Shown: piece after piece, positions 1-9,125 of the stretch | How positions within the stretch are numbered: position 1 is the first letter of the stretch | How the letters are laid out: each line of letters opens with the position of its first letter | NCBI GenBank assembly: GCA_040756905.1 | Contig: JBFLYD010000061.1 | Location: 1 to 38,006 of the forward strand | Source of the DNA: Acidobacteriota bacterium | GTDB lineage: Bacteria > Acidobacteriota > Aminicenantia > JBFLYD01 | Length of the DNA: 38,006 nucleotides | Direction: 5' to 3' | Translations under genes and position numbers: made by a program | Notes under the pieces: generated by a model | Database searches by the model: none | Seen by the model: only the letters and a program-made list of their open reading frames with translations | Told to the model about the DNA's origin: nothing

Positions 1-126
1 AGGAAAAGAAAGTCATCCTTGACTCAATCCAGCCACTCTGAGGTATAATGAAAATTCAGCGTCACTTCGCTCCGACAGGTGGCCGGTTTCAATCAGAATC
101 AGTGGCCAGATTCATCGGAATATGCA
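1..126. mobile_element. IS21-like element end (remnant or edge of an IS)
   Basis: Two closely spaced copies of a GTGGCC(G/A)G/A-TTC type subrepeat are visible (ggtggccggtttcaatcag at 79 onward and agtggccagattcatcgg at 101 onward). This double subrepeat is typical of IS21-family ends, and the outer edge would be the TATGCA near 121-126. The TPR gene on the minus strand runs straight into it, and its last ten residues are encoded by the IS end, so the element truncates that gene. No transposase reading frame can be identified in the first 126 bases. The family assignment rests on memory of the subrepeat pattern, not on a search. Confidence 0.55.
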
Positions 127-1810
127 CTCTTCCGAGCTCAAAATAGGCTTCTGGATTGTTTGGTTCAGTTTCAACTGCTTTTTCATATTCTTTTATGGTA
201 TCTTCAATTAAGTCTTTCCTTTCATAGAGGGAGGCAAGGGAGATGTGGGCACGGTAAGAAACAGGCACTTTCCGAACTATCATTGAAATACTCAGTCCAT
301 CCTCAATGAATTTTTCTTCCTTTTCTTTGCTGAGTCTTTGTTTATCAAAGATAATTGCCTTTCTCCATTCCTCTTCAGCTTTTTCCAATTCATTCAATGC
401 CCAATAAGCACATCCAAGATTATAATGACCTTGAGCATCAGATTCGGAGATTTCTACTACTCTTTTAAATTCCTCCAATGCATCATTGTATTTTCCCTCC
501 TTAAAATATACATTTCCCAGTAAATCATGCGCCTCAAGAAAATTCTTTTTGTTTTGGATAGCTTTTAAGGCATATTCTTTTGCCTTTTCTAATTTTCCTG
601 AGTTAAAATAAAGTTGTCCCAGATTGTAATTTATAAAAAAGGATGTTCTATCTATCTGAGTAGCAAGCTCTAAAATCTTGATTGCTTCTTCGATTTTTCC
701 TTCTGTTCTTAAAATTAAAAGGGCTCTTTCGTTTAAAGTAGCAGAAACCATGGAAGGCTTAACCCCCATTTTCCTCAATTTTTCTATATCAACTCCATAT
801 TTTAATAGGGCTTCATAATCTATTTGGTATCTGACATTAAATTTGATCCAATTCTCCAATGGGATAAAGATTAAGGGAATTTTCTTAGGACTGTATTTTT
901 CAATGGGGATGGATATATTGAGCGTTTCGAATTGTTTTTTTGCTTCATCTAATCTTCCAAGATAAAAATAAGCTCTTGCAATATTTAACTTTGATTCAAT
1001 ATCCTCAGGAGCCATCTCTAAAACTGATTTCCATATTTCAGCCGCTTTTTCCCATTCACCTTTATTGTAATAGATACAGGCTAAATTCTTTTTAGCTTCC
1101 ATCAAATTTGAATTAATTTCTATAGCCTTTTTAAAGAAGGAGATAGCGTCTTTTTCCAAACCTCTCTGGTAGTGCAAGTATCCTTTTATGAAATAATCTA
1201 CCTCATCCATTCCTTTTCTTTCCGATAGCCTCTTCAACTCTTCATCAGCCTTTTTATAATCTTTCAATTTCAAATACAAGTGGATCAAAAGATATCTAAC
1301 ATTTGCCTCATCATATCCTTTCTTTATGGCAGAGGTGAGCTTTCCCGCAGCTGTTTTATAATCTTCCTTCAGGATTATTAAGGTAACACCCCTTCCAAAG
1401 TATAATAAACCTGTATTTTTTGGAGAAAATGTAAACCTCTCCTTTTGTAATGAAACTGCAGCCAATGCCATATCATCCGCTCTAAGAGGTCTTATATGAC
1501 CTCTTGTTCTCTTCTGAAGATCAAGAGAGTTGTCAATCTTTTGAAACTCATAAAATGCAGATTCATAATCCTTTTTCATGCAAAGGGCGATCCCTCTGTA
1601 AAGGCGAATATCATAATTTTCAGGAAATGAAGCGCTTAGCTTATTCAAAACATCTACGGCTTCATCAATTCTATCTAATTTTAATAATCCTGCAACCAAA
1701 TCCAGTAGAAAATCTTTATTTATTAAATCTCCTTCTTTATCCTGCGCAGAGATTTGAAAGGTTACTGTTAAAAAAAATATAACAAAAATTAGCTTCATCT
1801 TTTTTCTCAT
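89..1810 (-). CDS. Secreted TPR-repeat protein, 3' end truncated by IS
   Basis: A 573-residue protein with an N-terminal signal peptide (MRKKMKLIFVIFFLTVTFQISAQ) followed by tandem 34-residue tetratricopeptide repeats across almost the whole length; repeats of the type A..NLG..Y...G...KA.EE..KA are clear at about residues 185-290 and 385-480. TPR proteins serve as scaffolds for protein-protein contacts, here in the periplasm or at the outer membrane. The last repeat stops after FELGRV and continues with HIPMNLATDSD, which is read from the adjacent IS21-like end, so the original C-terminus is lost. A second ATG four codons downstream is an alternative start. The gene is separated from the next minus-strand gene by 79 bases. 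The protein may still fold, because TPR arrays tolerate shortening, but its function is unknown. Confidence 0.8.
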   Translation of the reverse strand: MRKKMKLIFVIFFLTVTFQISAQDKEGDLINKDFLLDLVAGLLKLDRIDEAVDVLNKLSASFPENYDIRLYRGIALCMKKDYESAFYEFQKIDNSLDLQKRTRGHIRPLRADDMALAAVSLQKERFTFSPKNTGLLYFGRGVTLIILKEDYKTAAGKLTSAIKKGYDEANVRYLLIHLYLKLKDYKKADEELKRLSERKGMDEVDYFIKGYLHYQRGLEKDAISFFKKAIEINSNLMEAKKNLACIYYNKGEWEKAAEIWKSVLEMAPEDIESKLNIARAYFYLGRLDEAKKQFETLNISIPIEKYSPKKIPLIFIPLENWIKFNVRYQIDYEALLKYGVDIEKLRKMGVKPSMVSATLNERALLILRTEGKIEEAIKILELATQIDRTSFFINYNLGQLYFNSGKLEKAKEYALKAIQNKKNFLEAHDLLGNVYFKEGKYNDALEEFKRVVEISESDAQGHYNLGCAYWALNELEKAEEEWRKAIIFDKQRLSKEKEEKFIEDGLSISMIVRKVPVSYRAHISLASLYERKDLIEDTIKEYEKAVETEPNNPEAYFELGRVHIPMNLATDSD

Positions 1811-1889
1811 TATAATAAAACTCCATGAATTTTTAAACTATAAATATAATCGCATAGTAATATCTGTAGCAGCAATCTGGTCTGATATA

Positions 1890-2427
1890 CTATAAATCTT
1901 TTTTAAATCCCTTTTTTTCTTTTAAGAATCTAAAAAACTCTAAGAGGAAAAGATAATCAAAGAGAAATCTGTTTATGATAGGTTCAATTCTTTTTAGATG
2001 GGATTCTTTGAAATGATTTTTCCTCATAGAGGGTAAAACTAAAATTCCTATTCTTTCTCTATCTATCTCAAAGGGGATGACCATCTCTGAGAGTATTTTC
2101 TCTTTTCTAAATGATATATGGAGAGAATCTTTTTCACAGTTATTTGTTATGTATGGTTTCATTTCTTTAAGAACATGAGGAATTATTCTTTTTTTCCTTC
2201 TTCTACTCTTCTGAGGCGTTCTCTTTTTTCTCATATTCTCTTGTCTTTTTCATTGCAATCAGGGAGAAATCATTTTTTTCTTTTTTGAAGATAAAGAATG
2301 AGCCAAAGGATACATCAGCAATTTTAATAAATTTTTTAAGGTAATCAGAAAGTAATATATCTAAGAAATCATTGGATTTCTTTAAGGAGAGGAGTTTTTC
2401 CACAGGAGATTTTGATGAAAGTGACAT
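1890..2427 (-). pseudogene. GAF-domain-like protein split by a frameshift
   Basis: Two overlapping minus-strand frames make one GAF-like domain. The 5' part (2427-2203, 74 aa) has the helix and first strands (VSFGSFFIFKKEKNDFSLIA), and the 3' part (2234-1890, 114 aa) continues with RIIPHVLKEMKPYITNN and the strand pair around MVIPFEIDRERIGILVLPS. The GAF fold is a small-molecule or signal-sensing domain often paired with kinases. The frames differ by one base and switch in an A-rich stretch near 2205-2235 (runs of six and seven A). A sequencing indel, a true pseudogene or recoding are all possible; the run is not in the frame needed for a canonical -1 slippery heptamer. No output domain is encoded. 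The first ATG is at 2427. Confidence 0.5.
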
Positions 2428-2658
2428 TTTTTTTTCCTTTTTTGATTGTTTCTATTTAAGCAGTTATATTTTAAAATTTCAATCTGTTTGTGTTTAGAAA
2501 GGAGTAACTGAGGCTAAAAACATATTCGCGAGATTAGCTCCCCAGCAATCCCATAATCTTGCTTTAGAATTTAAATTTTTAAGAAAGATGAGGGTCAAAA
2601 AAATGAATCTTCTTAACCCTCTATAAATAGATTTTTTAGAAATAGAAATTTCCATTTA

Positions 2659-3669
2659 CTAATGGCTTAAGATAGATCTCAAATATAATGGAAGATTGTC
2701 AAAGAGCATTTCCCAAATTGGCTTTTCCGAATTTGCTCTCATACTGATGTAGCATTGGTCACACTTATTATTTAAGGAGAACTTGTTAATTAATTCCTCC
2801 TGGGTTCTGTAACCACTCTTATAAAACATAGCGCATGGAACAAGTTTTCCATCAGGATTCACCACCAAATGTCTTATCCCTGCCTGGCACCCGGGCATTC
2901 CTCTATTCTGGAAATATTGGTAATACCTTGATAAGACCCGTTTAGTAGGAATAAAAACCCGTGTTTTCTTCCGGAATTCGTTAAGTTTCTCGATTACCTT
3001 TTTAAGCCTTAGTAAATCATTTCCCGTAATAAAATGTACAAACTTACCTGTTCGAAGAGGAGTATAACAGGTAAGATTGAATTTAACATCCCACTTCTTA
3101 GCTAAAGTTGCCATTTGAGTAAGGTATTGTAAAGATTCTTTTCTGATAACCGTCATTATCGTTATGTCATTATTCCTCTGAGCAGCCAATGAAGGGATCA
3201 ATTCCTTTAGATGTTGAAATAATCCTGGAATATTCCTGTTTTGATCATGTTTTTGGTCAGGGAAGTCAATGGAAATACAGAATTGATCTACGCCGGCTTC
3301 CTTAAGTAATTTATATTTCTCTAAAGTCAGGAGAGAAGCATTGGTCACCAAAACAATGATAGGAAGACTACCCAAAGCTCTCATTTTCTCAGCAATCTCT
3401 AAGATGTCATTTCGAAGTAAAGGTTCTCCTCCTGAAAGCTGAGCCACTATCGGATTTAGTTCTTTGCATATAGAAGTGTATTCTGATGCGTTCGCTAATT
3501 TCTCGTTTGCTATCTTCCCTCCCTTGTCACAATGATGGCAATTAGCATTACAGGAATGTGTTATTTCAAATGAAACAGAAAAAGGTTTCTTTTGAATTAA
3601 GTTCTTTATTCCTCTGGCTACAGCTTGAAACCCTTGACTCAGCTGGGAATTATACATTATATCTTTCAT
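2659..3669 (-). CDS. Radical SAM protein with SPASM-like C-terminus
   Basis: A 336-residue radical SAM enzyme. The [4Fe-4S]/SAM motif CNANCHHC lies at residues 40-47, followed by the SAM-binding QLSGGEPLL segment and a TIM-barrel-like domain. The C-terminal third contains GCQAGIRHLVVNPDGKLVPC and CDQCY, the Cys pattern of a shortened SPASM/twitch domain that holds an extra iron-sulfur cluster. Such enzymes modify peptides or small molecules in the cytoplasm. The substrate is unknown, and no precursor peptide is visible next to it. The ATG at 3669 is used; the frame could also open at a TTG one codon upstream. A weak inverted repeat (GAGGGT/ACCCTC, 2590-2621) downstream could terminate the transcript. 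It is a single gene, apparently not part of the RiPP modules at the right. Confidence 0.8.
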   Translation of the reverse strand: MKDIMYNSQLSQGFQAVARGIKNLIQKKPFSVSFEITHSCNANCHHCDKGGKIANEKLANASEYTSICKELNPIVAQLSGGEPLLRNDILEIAEKMRALGSLPIIVLVTNASLLTLEKYKLLKEAGVDQFCISIDFPDQKHDQNRNIPGLFQHLKELIPSLAAQRNNDITIMTVIRKESLQYLTQMATLAKKWDVKFNLTCYTPLRTGKFVHFITGNDLLRLKKVIEKLNEFRKKTRVFIPTKRVLSRYYQYFQNRGMPGCQAGIRHLVVNPDGKLVPCAMFYKSGYRTQEELINKFSLNNKCDQCYISMRANSEKPIWEMLFDNLPLYLRSILSH

Positions 3670-3727
3670 CAAAACAGTTTACTGACACAATCATACCATA
3701 ATATAAATGCAATTTTGAACAGAAGTA

Positions 3728-5134
3728 TCAGGATGGGAATCTTTTTCTAACGCTGGAGAAAAGAGGTCTACCATAGACATCGACTTCAAGACCTTCAAAT
3801 TTCTTATTGAATGAAAAATTTTCTTTGAAATAGAAAAGGGGAATAATAATCGCTTTCTCAATTAATTTCTTCTGAGAGAAAAAGAATAATTCTTTTTTTA
3901 CATTGATGTCCGAAATCTTTTCCCGATCTTTTAACACGTTAAAAACCTCTATATAATCTGCATCCAAGGTAGAATATAAAACATCATCAAGTAAATATAT
4001 TAATCTTTCCCCATCCTCCTGATATGGAAAAAACATTTCTTCCACTAAAAGAATTTGAAACGAACCATCCTCTATGATTTTCTTCTTTTCTTTACTCGAG
4101 AAATAAAAGAGATTGATTTTAAGCTCTTCTTTAAATACATTTTCCAGGTCCTTTTGCATGAATTCAAGCTCTTTTTCTATTCCCAAATTTATATCTAAAT
4201 AAGGAAGATAGGCTCTAAAATCTTTTATTCCTGGAAAATCTAACACAAATCCTACTTCTTTTTCAGGAAAAAAACAAGATGCGAGTTTTATCCTGTTATT
4301 TTTATTTCTCCATTTAGTAAGTATCAGAGAAACGAAAGCTTTTCGAGAATTCTCGTTCATCTGAGAGGGGTTGAATAATAAATACACCATCCTGTTCTTT
4401 CCCTCTATCAATTCGTGAGACTCATTCAGGTTGTTTTCTACTTTATAAAAATCAAAAGTTATTTCAGGATTTTCTTTCCCTGAGAAGAAAATTTGCAATT
4501 TCTCAATGTATGGCATCCCTTTGAAATAATTCTGGTTGGGCAAAAGTTCTATTCTTTCTCCTTTTACCCAGGAATCCAATACAAAGGGGCCTGAATAAGA
4601 GTTTTTTCTTTCTGAGAAAACAAATAAATAAGGAGTTGATAACATGAGTGGAAAATCTGGTTCAGAGTTTATTAAATCTATCACGAGTTTTAAAGGCTCT
4701 TCGTCGATTATTCCTTTAATTTTCAACGATTTATTTTGCAGAAATTCATTACCTCCAGAAATTTTAGCAGCCAATTTTTCTGCCCCTGGTGTTCCACTTT
4801 TTATGTATGTTTCCAAAGATTTCTTTAAAACCGAGCTTTCAATCGGAGTTAAATCTGAAAAGAATAAGCTTTCTTTTATTCTAAATTCCCATCTTTTAAA
4901 ATCGTTCTGAGAGCTCCAATTCTTAAAGATTGAAGAATTTAAGCTCATATTTTTTTTAAGAATTAAAAAATTTTCCCATAAAAGAGGAAGAAAATTAAAA
5001 TCTTCTATGCCAGTTTCATATGGAACAATAGATATGGGTTCATTCAAGTATAAATTTAAAATTCCTCCATATCGAGGACGTGTAAAGAATATGAAAAATG
5101 TAGATAAAATTATAAGGATTATCTTCTTATTCAT
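3728..5134 (-). CDS. Family 5 extracellular solute-binding-like protein
   Basis: A 468-residue protein with an N-terminal hydrophobic signal (KKIILIILSTFFIFF) then RYGGILNLYLNEP, a sequence typical of the first strand of SBP_bac_5 (DppA/OppA-like) domains. Further family landmarks are the W-FRIKESLFFSDLTP-type segment (about residues 75-95) and GPFVLDSWVKGERIELLPN (about 180-200). It is shorter than the usual ~520-600 residues, and some loops appear missing. These proteins bind peptides or other ligands for ABC importers in the periplasm. No importer permease or ATPase lies nearby. The start overlaps the stop of the upstream gene (ATGA, 4 bases), so the two are translationally coupled. A sensor or chaperone role for a solute-binding fold without its transporter is possible. 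Confidence 0.65.
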   Translation of the reverse strand: MNKKIILIILSTFFIFFTRPRYGGILNLYLNEPISIVPYETGIEDFNFLPLLWENFLILKKNMSLNSSIFKNWSSQNDFKRWEFRIKESLFFSDLTPIESSVLKKSLETYIKSGTPGAEKLAAKISGGNEFLQNKSLKIKGIIDEEPLKLVIDLINSEPDFPLMLSTPYLFVFSERKNSYSGPFVLDSWVKGERIELLPNQNYFKGMPYIEKLQIFFSGKENPEITFDFYKVENNLNESHELIEGKNRMVYLLFNPSQMNENSRKAFVSLILTKWRNKNNRIKLASCFFPEKEVGFVLDFPGIKDFRAYLPYLDINLGIEKELEFMQKDLENVFKEELKINLFYFSSKEKKKIIEDGSFQILLVEEMFFPYQEDGERLIYLLDDVLYSTLDADYIEVFNVLKDREKISDINVKKELFFFSQKKLIEKAIIIPLFYFKENFSFNKKFEGLEVDVYGRPLFSSVRKRFPS

Positions 5135-6480
5135 TTTCTTCTTTTATACAATGAAATAACATATTCATCCGTTCCCAATTCTGTCCTGAACTTTTCTACG
5201 GTGACAAAACAGTTCTCATCCTCAATTTTTCCTTCTGAGAGCGACAAAATATTTCCGTCTATCTTAGCTTCACCAATCTTTTGTAATCCATTTGCAACTT
5301 TAAAATTAAGCTGATCTTTGTTAATTTCAGAGGAATGTTCAGTTAAAATTAAGATATTTTCTATAACACACAACTGATCACCAACTTTACTTTCTGGAAA
5401 TCCAATTTCTTTAAACTTTTTATTAAAATACCTCAGCTTCCCCTGCTCATCAACAAGATATATCCCAATAAATTCACCATTTTCATCGTTCATAGCCTGG
5501 ATCGAATAGAAAGGAACGAGATTATATTTTAAAGTCTCTGCCACAGGTGAATCTCCTTCATTTAAAAATATATCCTCCTCCTTTATTAAACTGATTTGTC
5601 CTGTAAAATAATTTTTTCCGTTTTGAAAATCAGAAAATAATACATATTTATTATCTCCTATCCTCAATTTGATCAAAGGAACAAAATTTGCGTATCTACT
5701 CAATACTAACTCCTCACCCTGAACTTGATATAAAATTGAATTATCGGAGAATGAGGATGATAATATAATATATTCTTTATCATCGGTATTATATTTCAGG
5801 ATTTTTCCCACTTCATCTTGAGACGGATATAAAGGCAACCTCCAGTCTAAACTTATCTTTTTTTCCTCTATCAAATTTTTCTCTTTTATCGAATATATAA
5901 AAAATTTATCAGATGTTAAGATTCCCAATTTATTTTCATCAATAATACATGCATCAAGAATTTTAAAGAAAAAAGGAGAGCTTTTAAAAAGTTGAATAAA
6001 GGGATGAATTTTCGATACTGAAAGAGGCTTTCTAAATATATCAATTTCTCTTTCATCTTTTTTTCCTGAACAGAAAACAAAATTGATTAATTGTTCTATC
6101 TTTCCATCGTATAATTTTGCACTTATTCCTATTCTTTTAGCGTCTTCCCAGTAATACAAAAATACGTAATAGTCAATTTTCTCCTCATATGGCTGATCGA
6201 CATATCCCCCACTATCGTCAAAGGATAAAATATAATCACCAAATATAACCTTACCGTCTAAAATATCCTCAAACTTTTTCCTCATCAATTGATAAACATT
6301 CTGAAGAAAATACGAATCCCTTTCGGATAAATTTACAAACTCTTTTATCGATATTCTTCTCTGCTCGTCAAAATTTAGACTATTAGAAACTTTTCTTACA
6401 AAACAGTCTAAAAGAGACTCAATATTCTGGCTGAAAATAAAAGAATTCATAAGGATTAACAGCAGGAAGATTTTTTTCAT
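5131..6480 (-). CDS. Secreted protein of unknown function
   Basis: A 449-residue protein I cannot assign to a family. It begins with a clear Sec signal peptide (MKKIFLLLILMNSFIFSQ). The first ~120 residues are helical and include LSERDSYFLQNVYQLMRKKF. The remainder is rich in short strands with repeated acidic/glycine turns (GEFIGIYLVDEQGKLRYFNK, about 345-365), suggesting a beta-propeller-like or VCBS-like fold. It is the first gene of a two-gene operon, coupled to the solute-binding-like gene by a 4-base overlap. The promoter region on the minus strand includes the inverted-repeat element at 6522-6660. The shared operon and shared export suggest that the two products act together in the periplasm; that is inference. 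Confidence 0.6.
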   Translation of the reverse strand: MKKIFLLLILMNSFIFSQNIESLLDCFVRKVSNSLNFDEQRRISIKEFVNLSERDSYFLQNVYQLMRKKFEDILDGKVIFGDYILSFDDSGGYVDQPYEEKIDYYVFLYYWEDAKRIGISAKLYDGKIEQLINFVFCSGKKDEREIDIFRKPLSVSKIHPFIQLFKSSPFFFKILDACIIDENKLGILTSDKFFIYSIKEKNLIEEKKISLDWRLPLYPSQDEVGKILKYNTDDKEYIILSSSFSDNSILYQVQGEELVLSRYANFVPLIKLRIGDNKYVLFSDFQNGKNYFTGQISLIKEEDIFLNEGDSPVAETLKYNLVPFYSIQAMNDENGEFIGIYLVDEQGKLRYFNKKFKEIGFPESKVGDQLCVIENILILTEHSSEINKDQLNFKVANGLQKIGEAKIDGNILSLSEGKIEDENCFVTVEKFRTELGTDEYVISLYKRRK

Positions 6481-6521
6481 ATAATTTATTTTATCAGATA
6501 AATCAATTATTTATCAATAAT

Positions 6522-6660
6522 GGAAGCAAGTAAAGTTTGTGTTAAGAGAATTTAATTTAACTTTTCTGGGCAGCAAGGGTGGCGGAGAAAACCGTCACGA
6601 ATGCGGAGCGGGCATGGTTGCTCCTGTTTTTTTTAACAATCACAAAACTTTACTTGCTTC
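6522..6660. repeat. Inverted-repeat element, copy 1
   Basis: A ~139-bp intergenic element bounded by near-perfect inverted arms: GGAAGCAAGTAAAG at 6522-6535 matches the reverse complement of CTTTACTTGCTTCC at 6647-6660, and pairing continues inward with one gap (TTTGTG/CACAAAA, TTAA/TTAA). The interior contains GCAGCAAGGGT, then GAAAACCGTCACGAATGC and GCGG. The same ordered blocks occur in the element at 13683-13848. It sits between divergent genes at 6480 (minus) and 6739 (plus). It could be a MITE-like insertion or a structured RNA. It is not a riboswitch class I recognise. Confidence 0.6.
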
Positions 6661-6738
6661 CTCAATAATTGTAAGAACGAAAACTTTGTGTTGACTTGAT
6701 TTGATTTTTTATTTTTTTCTGTGTTAACATTTTTTCTA

Positions 6739-7629
6739 ATGAATGAGATATTAGAATTACAAAAACTGAAAGTAGATAATCTGATTCCTGTAGAAAAATT
6801 CCCCTTGGATGATCTTCAGAGAGAGGTATTAAAAAATATTTACCTGGAGATAGGATATGGCGATACTCTTTTCCTATTTTCTCCGAGGTATACAATCCTC
6901 AGTCCTTCATCAAATGAAAAAATAAGTGAATTTGTCAGTACAAAAGAAACTCTTTTAAGCTGGCTCAAACTGTATCTATTAAAAAATCTAATTCACTATA
7001 CTGTTATATTAGAAAACAATAGTTATTTTATTGAACAGAATGATTATCTAATGATTGCTCGATTGAGAGAAAGAAATTCAAATGGAAAAAAATATGAAGT
7101 AAAATATTACACACACTCACCTAAAGAAATAATCTCCCATTATGAAGATAAAATTTATATCGGAAGAGATTTTATTGATCTATTCCATTTTAAAAGAAAA
7201 TATTATGGAATTGATGAATTTGTTCACTCTATAAAAGACCAGTATGAAATATTAGTCAAAAGAGGAAATGAGAAGCTCAAGAATCAGAAGGAATATAAAT
7301 CCACTTATATGAGGGAAATCAAGGAATTGGTTGGAGAACTTTACTCTCACACAAAGAAGACTTTACCAACGATTCCTCCTTACATAAACCTTCATGAATT
7401 ATCCTCTAATGACCTCATTGAGATAATAACTCAATATCGATCGATAAAACACTTTTTAATTGAACTGGAAGAAGAAATATCTGATTTTGAAAATCAATTG
7501 AGGTGGGCGGAAGAAATTAACTTTGCAAGATATGTTACTAAATATAAAAGGGATGTAACAAATTTAATATCTTATTTAAATTTTAAAATCATATGTAAGC
7601 TCTCTTCTTATATAAACAAACTCTCCTGA
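6739..7629 (+). CDS. Hypothetical protein
   Basis: A 296-residue protein with no recognised family. It has no signal peptide or membrane segment. The N-terminal ~130 residues mix strands and helices (a GYGDTLFLFSPRYTILSPSS segment is visible), and the C-terminal half (about 165-296) is long charged helix, probably coiled coil (KNQKEYKSTYMREIKELVGE). It looks like a soluble regulatory or structural protein. I chose the ATG at 6739 although the frame opens at a GTG at 6721; neither has a good Shine-Dalgarno sequence. It is the only plus-strand gene in the first 17 kb and converges on the DUF4097 gene with only 11 bases between stops. Base composition is as AT-rich as its surroundings. Confidence 0.55.
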   Translation: MNEILELQKLKVDNLIPVEKFPLDDLQREVLKNIYLEIGYGDTLFLFSPRYTILSPSSNEKISEFVSTKETLLSWLKLYLLKNLIHYTVILENNSYFIEQNDYLMIARLRERNSNGKKYEVKYYTHSPKEIISHYEDKIYIGRDFIDLFHFKRKYYGIDEFVHSIKDQYEILVKRGNEKLKNQKEYKSTYMREIKELVGELYSHTKKTLPTIPPYINLHELSSNDLIEIITQYRSIKHFLIELEEEISDFENQLRWAEEINFARYVTKYKRDVTNLISYLNFKIICKLSSYINKLS

Positions 7630-7640
7630 TTTTTATTGTA

Positions 7641-8939
7641 TTAATAAATCTTTATATTCCCATAAGATGTTTTGAGGGATATCCTAATATCCTTTTCATC
7701 ACCAGCGATAAAAACTTTTTCAGTCCCCTCAATTCTTGAAGTGAATTTAGGGAACTGAAAATCGGATATTATATCACCACCCCTTGCTCTGGAAATAAGA
7801 TAAACCATGGATTTTTTAGGAAGTGACAATTCTATGTTTGAATACTCGCTATCCACTTCAATTTCATCATTTATTGTAACTGGCTTGAGAAATATCGAGC
7901 CGTTTCTCAAATTAATTTTTACTTTTCCAGAAAAGTTAGCAAGATAAACATCTTCATAGTTAGTACTAATATCGATGAAGCCTGCCTCTATTTCATTCCC
8001 ATAGAGTTTAGTGTGTTTTCCGAATAGTATGAAATCTCCCTTCATATTTTCGGCATCCAAACTACAATAATCACCTTCAATGACAAATCCCTTTCTCACA
8101 TCTTTAGCAATGACAGAGGAATGTTTTGTCCTAATTTCCACCTTTCCTGCATTCTTCAATCTAATATCTTTATAAGAATTCCCAATGGATAAATTTTCTA
8201 TAATATTTTCCGCTTCAATACCTGAATAATCGGATTTAATCAGAACACTTTTTAAGACATTTTTTACATCGATCTCCCCATACTTATTGTATATTTTCAC
8301 ATTCCCTGAAATTTTGTCTGAAGATATTTTAGAATATTTTGTCTCAATGTCTAAATCTCCAACTATATCATAAGTTTCAATGTTCCCATAAGAGTTTTTA
8401 ATCGAAAGATTTTTCCCTATATTTCTTGCTTCTATTTTCCCATATTTATTTTCTACTTCAACATTACCATCAATTTTCTCTGCTGAGATTTCACAGTATG
8501 AAGCTCCAATAAACAAATCAGAGGATTTTGGTCCTTCTAAATCCATATAAATTTCAATTTTTCTCTTTCTCTTTGAAATTTCATCTCTATTAACTGATAT
8601 ATCTATTCTGTTATTAAATTTATCAATAACAAGAGAGACTTTTTTGTTTATCAAGTCTGCTTCTCTTCGATTCTTCGCCCATATTTTTTTTGTTATCTGA
8701 GCTCTTAGTTTATTCGTATCTTTTCCGATGAATTTAACATAGCCGTATTTATTTAAGATTTTGATATAAGAAGGAGGCTCCAGAACAAGTTCTTTTTCTT
8801 CTTTAAATTCGAAAGGAATCCCTCTGGTTTTAAAAAAGTCATCTATTTCTATTCCTTTAAAATCATAATTTTTTACAAAATGGAGACCTATTCCGAACAG
8901 GATTACCAAAATAACAATTATTATGTCCCTTGTTTTCAT
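7641..8939 (-). CDS. DUF4097-type beta-repeat surface/periplasmic protein
   Basis: A 432-residue protein with an N-terminal membrane anchor (IIIVILVILFGIGLHFV, residues 6-22). The rest is a ladder of ~20-residue strand repeats in which motifs such as KYGKIEA, SYGNIE, KYSKIS, KYGEID, SYKDIRL and TNYEDVYL recur, ending with TSYGNIKIY. This is the right-handed beta-solenoid pattern of DUF4097 (putative adhesin) proteins. It is the distal gene of the ECF sigma operon (10883 to 7641) and overlaps the small membrane-protein gene upstream by 4 bases. In related operons such proteins are envelope-stress or surface components; the exact role is unknown. Confidence 0.75.
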   Translation of the reverse strand: MKTRDIIIVILVILFGIGLHFVKNYDFKGIEIDDFFKTRGIPFEFKEEKELVLEPPSYIKILNKYGYVKFIGKDTNKLRAQITKKIWAKNRREADLINKKVSLVIDKFNNRIDISVNRDEISKRKRKIEIYMDLEGPKSSDLFIGASYCEISAEKIDGNVEVENKYGKIEARNIGKNLSIKNSYGNIETYDIVGDLDIETKYSKISSDKISGNVKIYNKYGEIDVKNVLKSVLIKSDYSGIEAENIIENLSIGNSYKDIRLKNAGKVEIRTKHSSVIAKDVRKGFVIEGDYCSLDAENMKGDFILFGKHTKLYGNEIEAGFIDISTNYEDVYLANFSGKVKINLRNGSIFLKPVTINDEIEVDSEYSNIELSLPKKSMVYLISRARGGDIISDFQFPKFTSRIEGTEKVFIAGDEKDIRISLKTSYGNIKIY

Positions 8940-9124
8940 AAGATTTTTTTCTTCAATCCTTCATAGAGATATTTAATTCCAATCACAATCAATATAAGGG
9001 GCCAGTAATCAGCAATTATATCCCATACATCAAATCTGTATCCTAAATTATGAATTAAAAACAATACCCCAATTACGAGAAGAATCAAACCGAAAATTAA
9101 TGACTCTGTTCTTTTTTGTTTCAT
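8936..9124 (-). CDS. Small two-helix membrane protein (LiaI/DUF5668-like)
   Basis: A 62-residue membrane protein with two hydrophobic helices (LIFGLILLVIGVLFLIHNL and WPLILIVIGIKYLYEG) joined by a short loop, the arrangement of the LiaI/LiaF-type TM region (DUF5668). The start is the ATG at 9124, directly after the upstream stop (TAA at 9128-9126) and behind a strong GGGAGG ribosome site lying in the previous gene. A longer in-frame start at 9166 would overlap that gene by 41 bases and is less likely. It is the fourth gene of the ECF operon and overlaps the DUF4097 gene by four bases. Products of this kind usually sense or buffer envelope stress; here that is inference. Confidence 0.7.
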   Translation of the reverse strand: MKQKRTESLIFGLILLVIGVLFLIHNLGYRFDVWDIIADYWPLILIVIGIKYLYEGLKKKIL

Positions 9125-9125
9125 T

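Noticed and set aside
6522-6660. Known riboswitch (c-di-GMP, glycine, TPP, cobalamin classes)
   Set aside because: None of the conserved core sequences of these classes could be matched; the element is left as unclassified.
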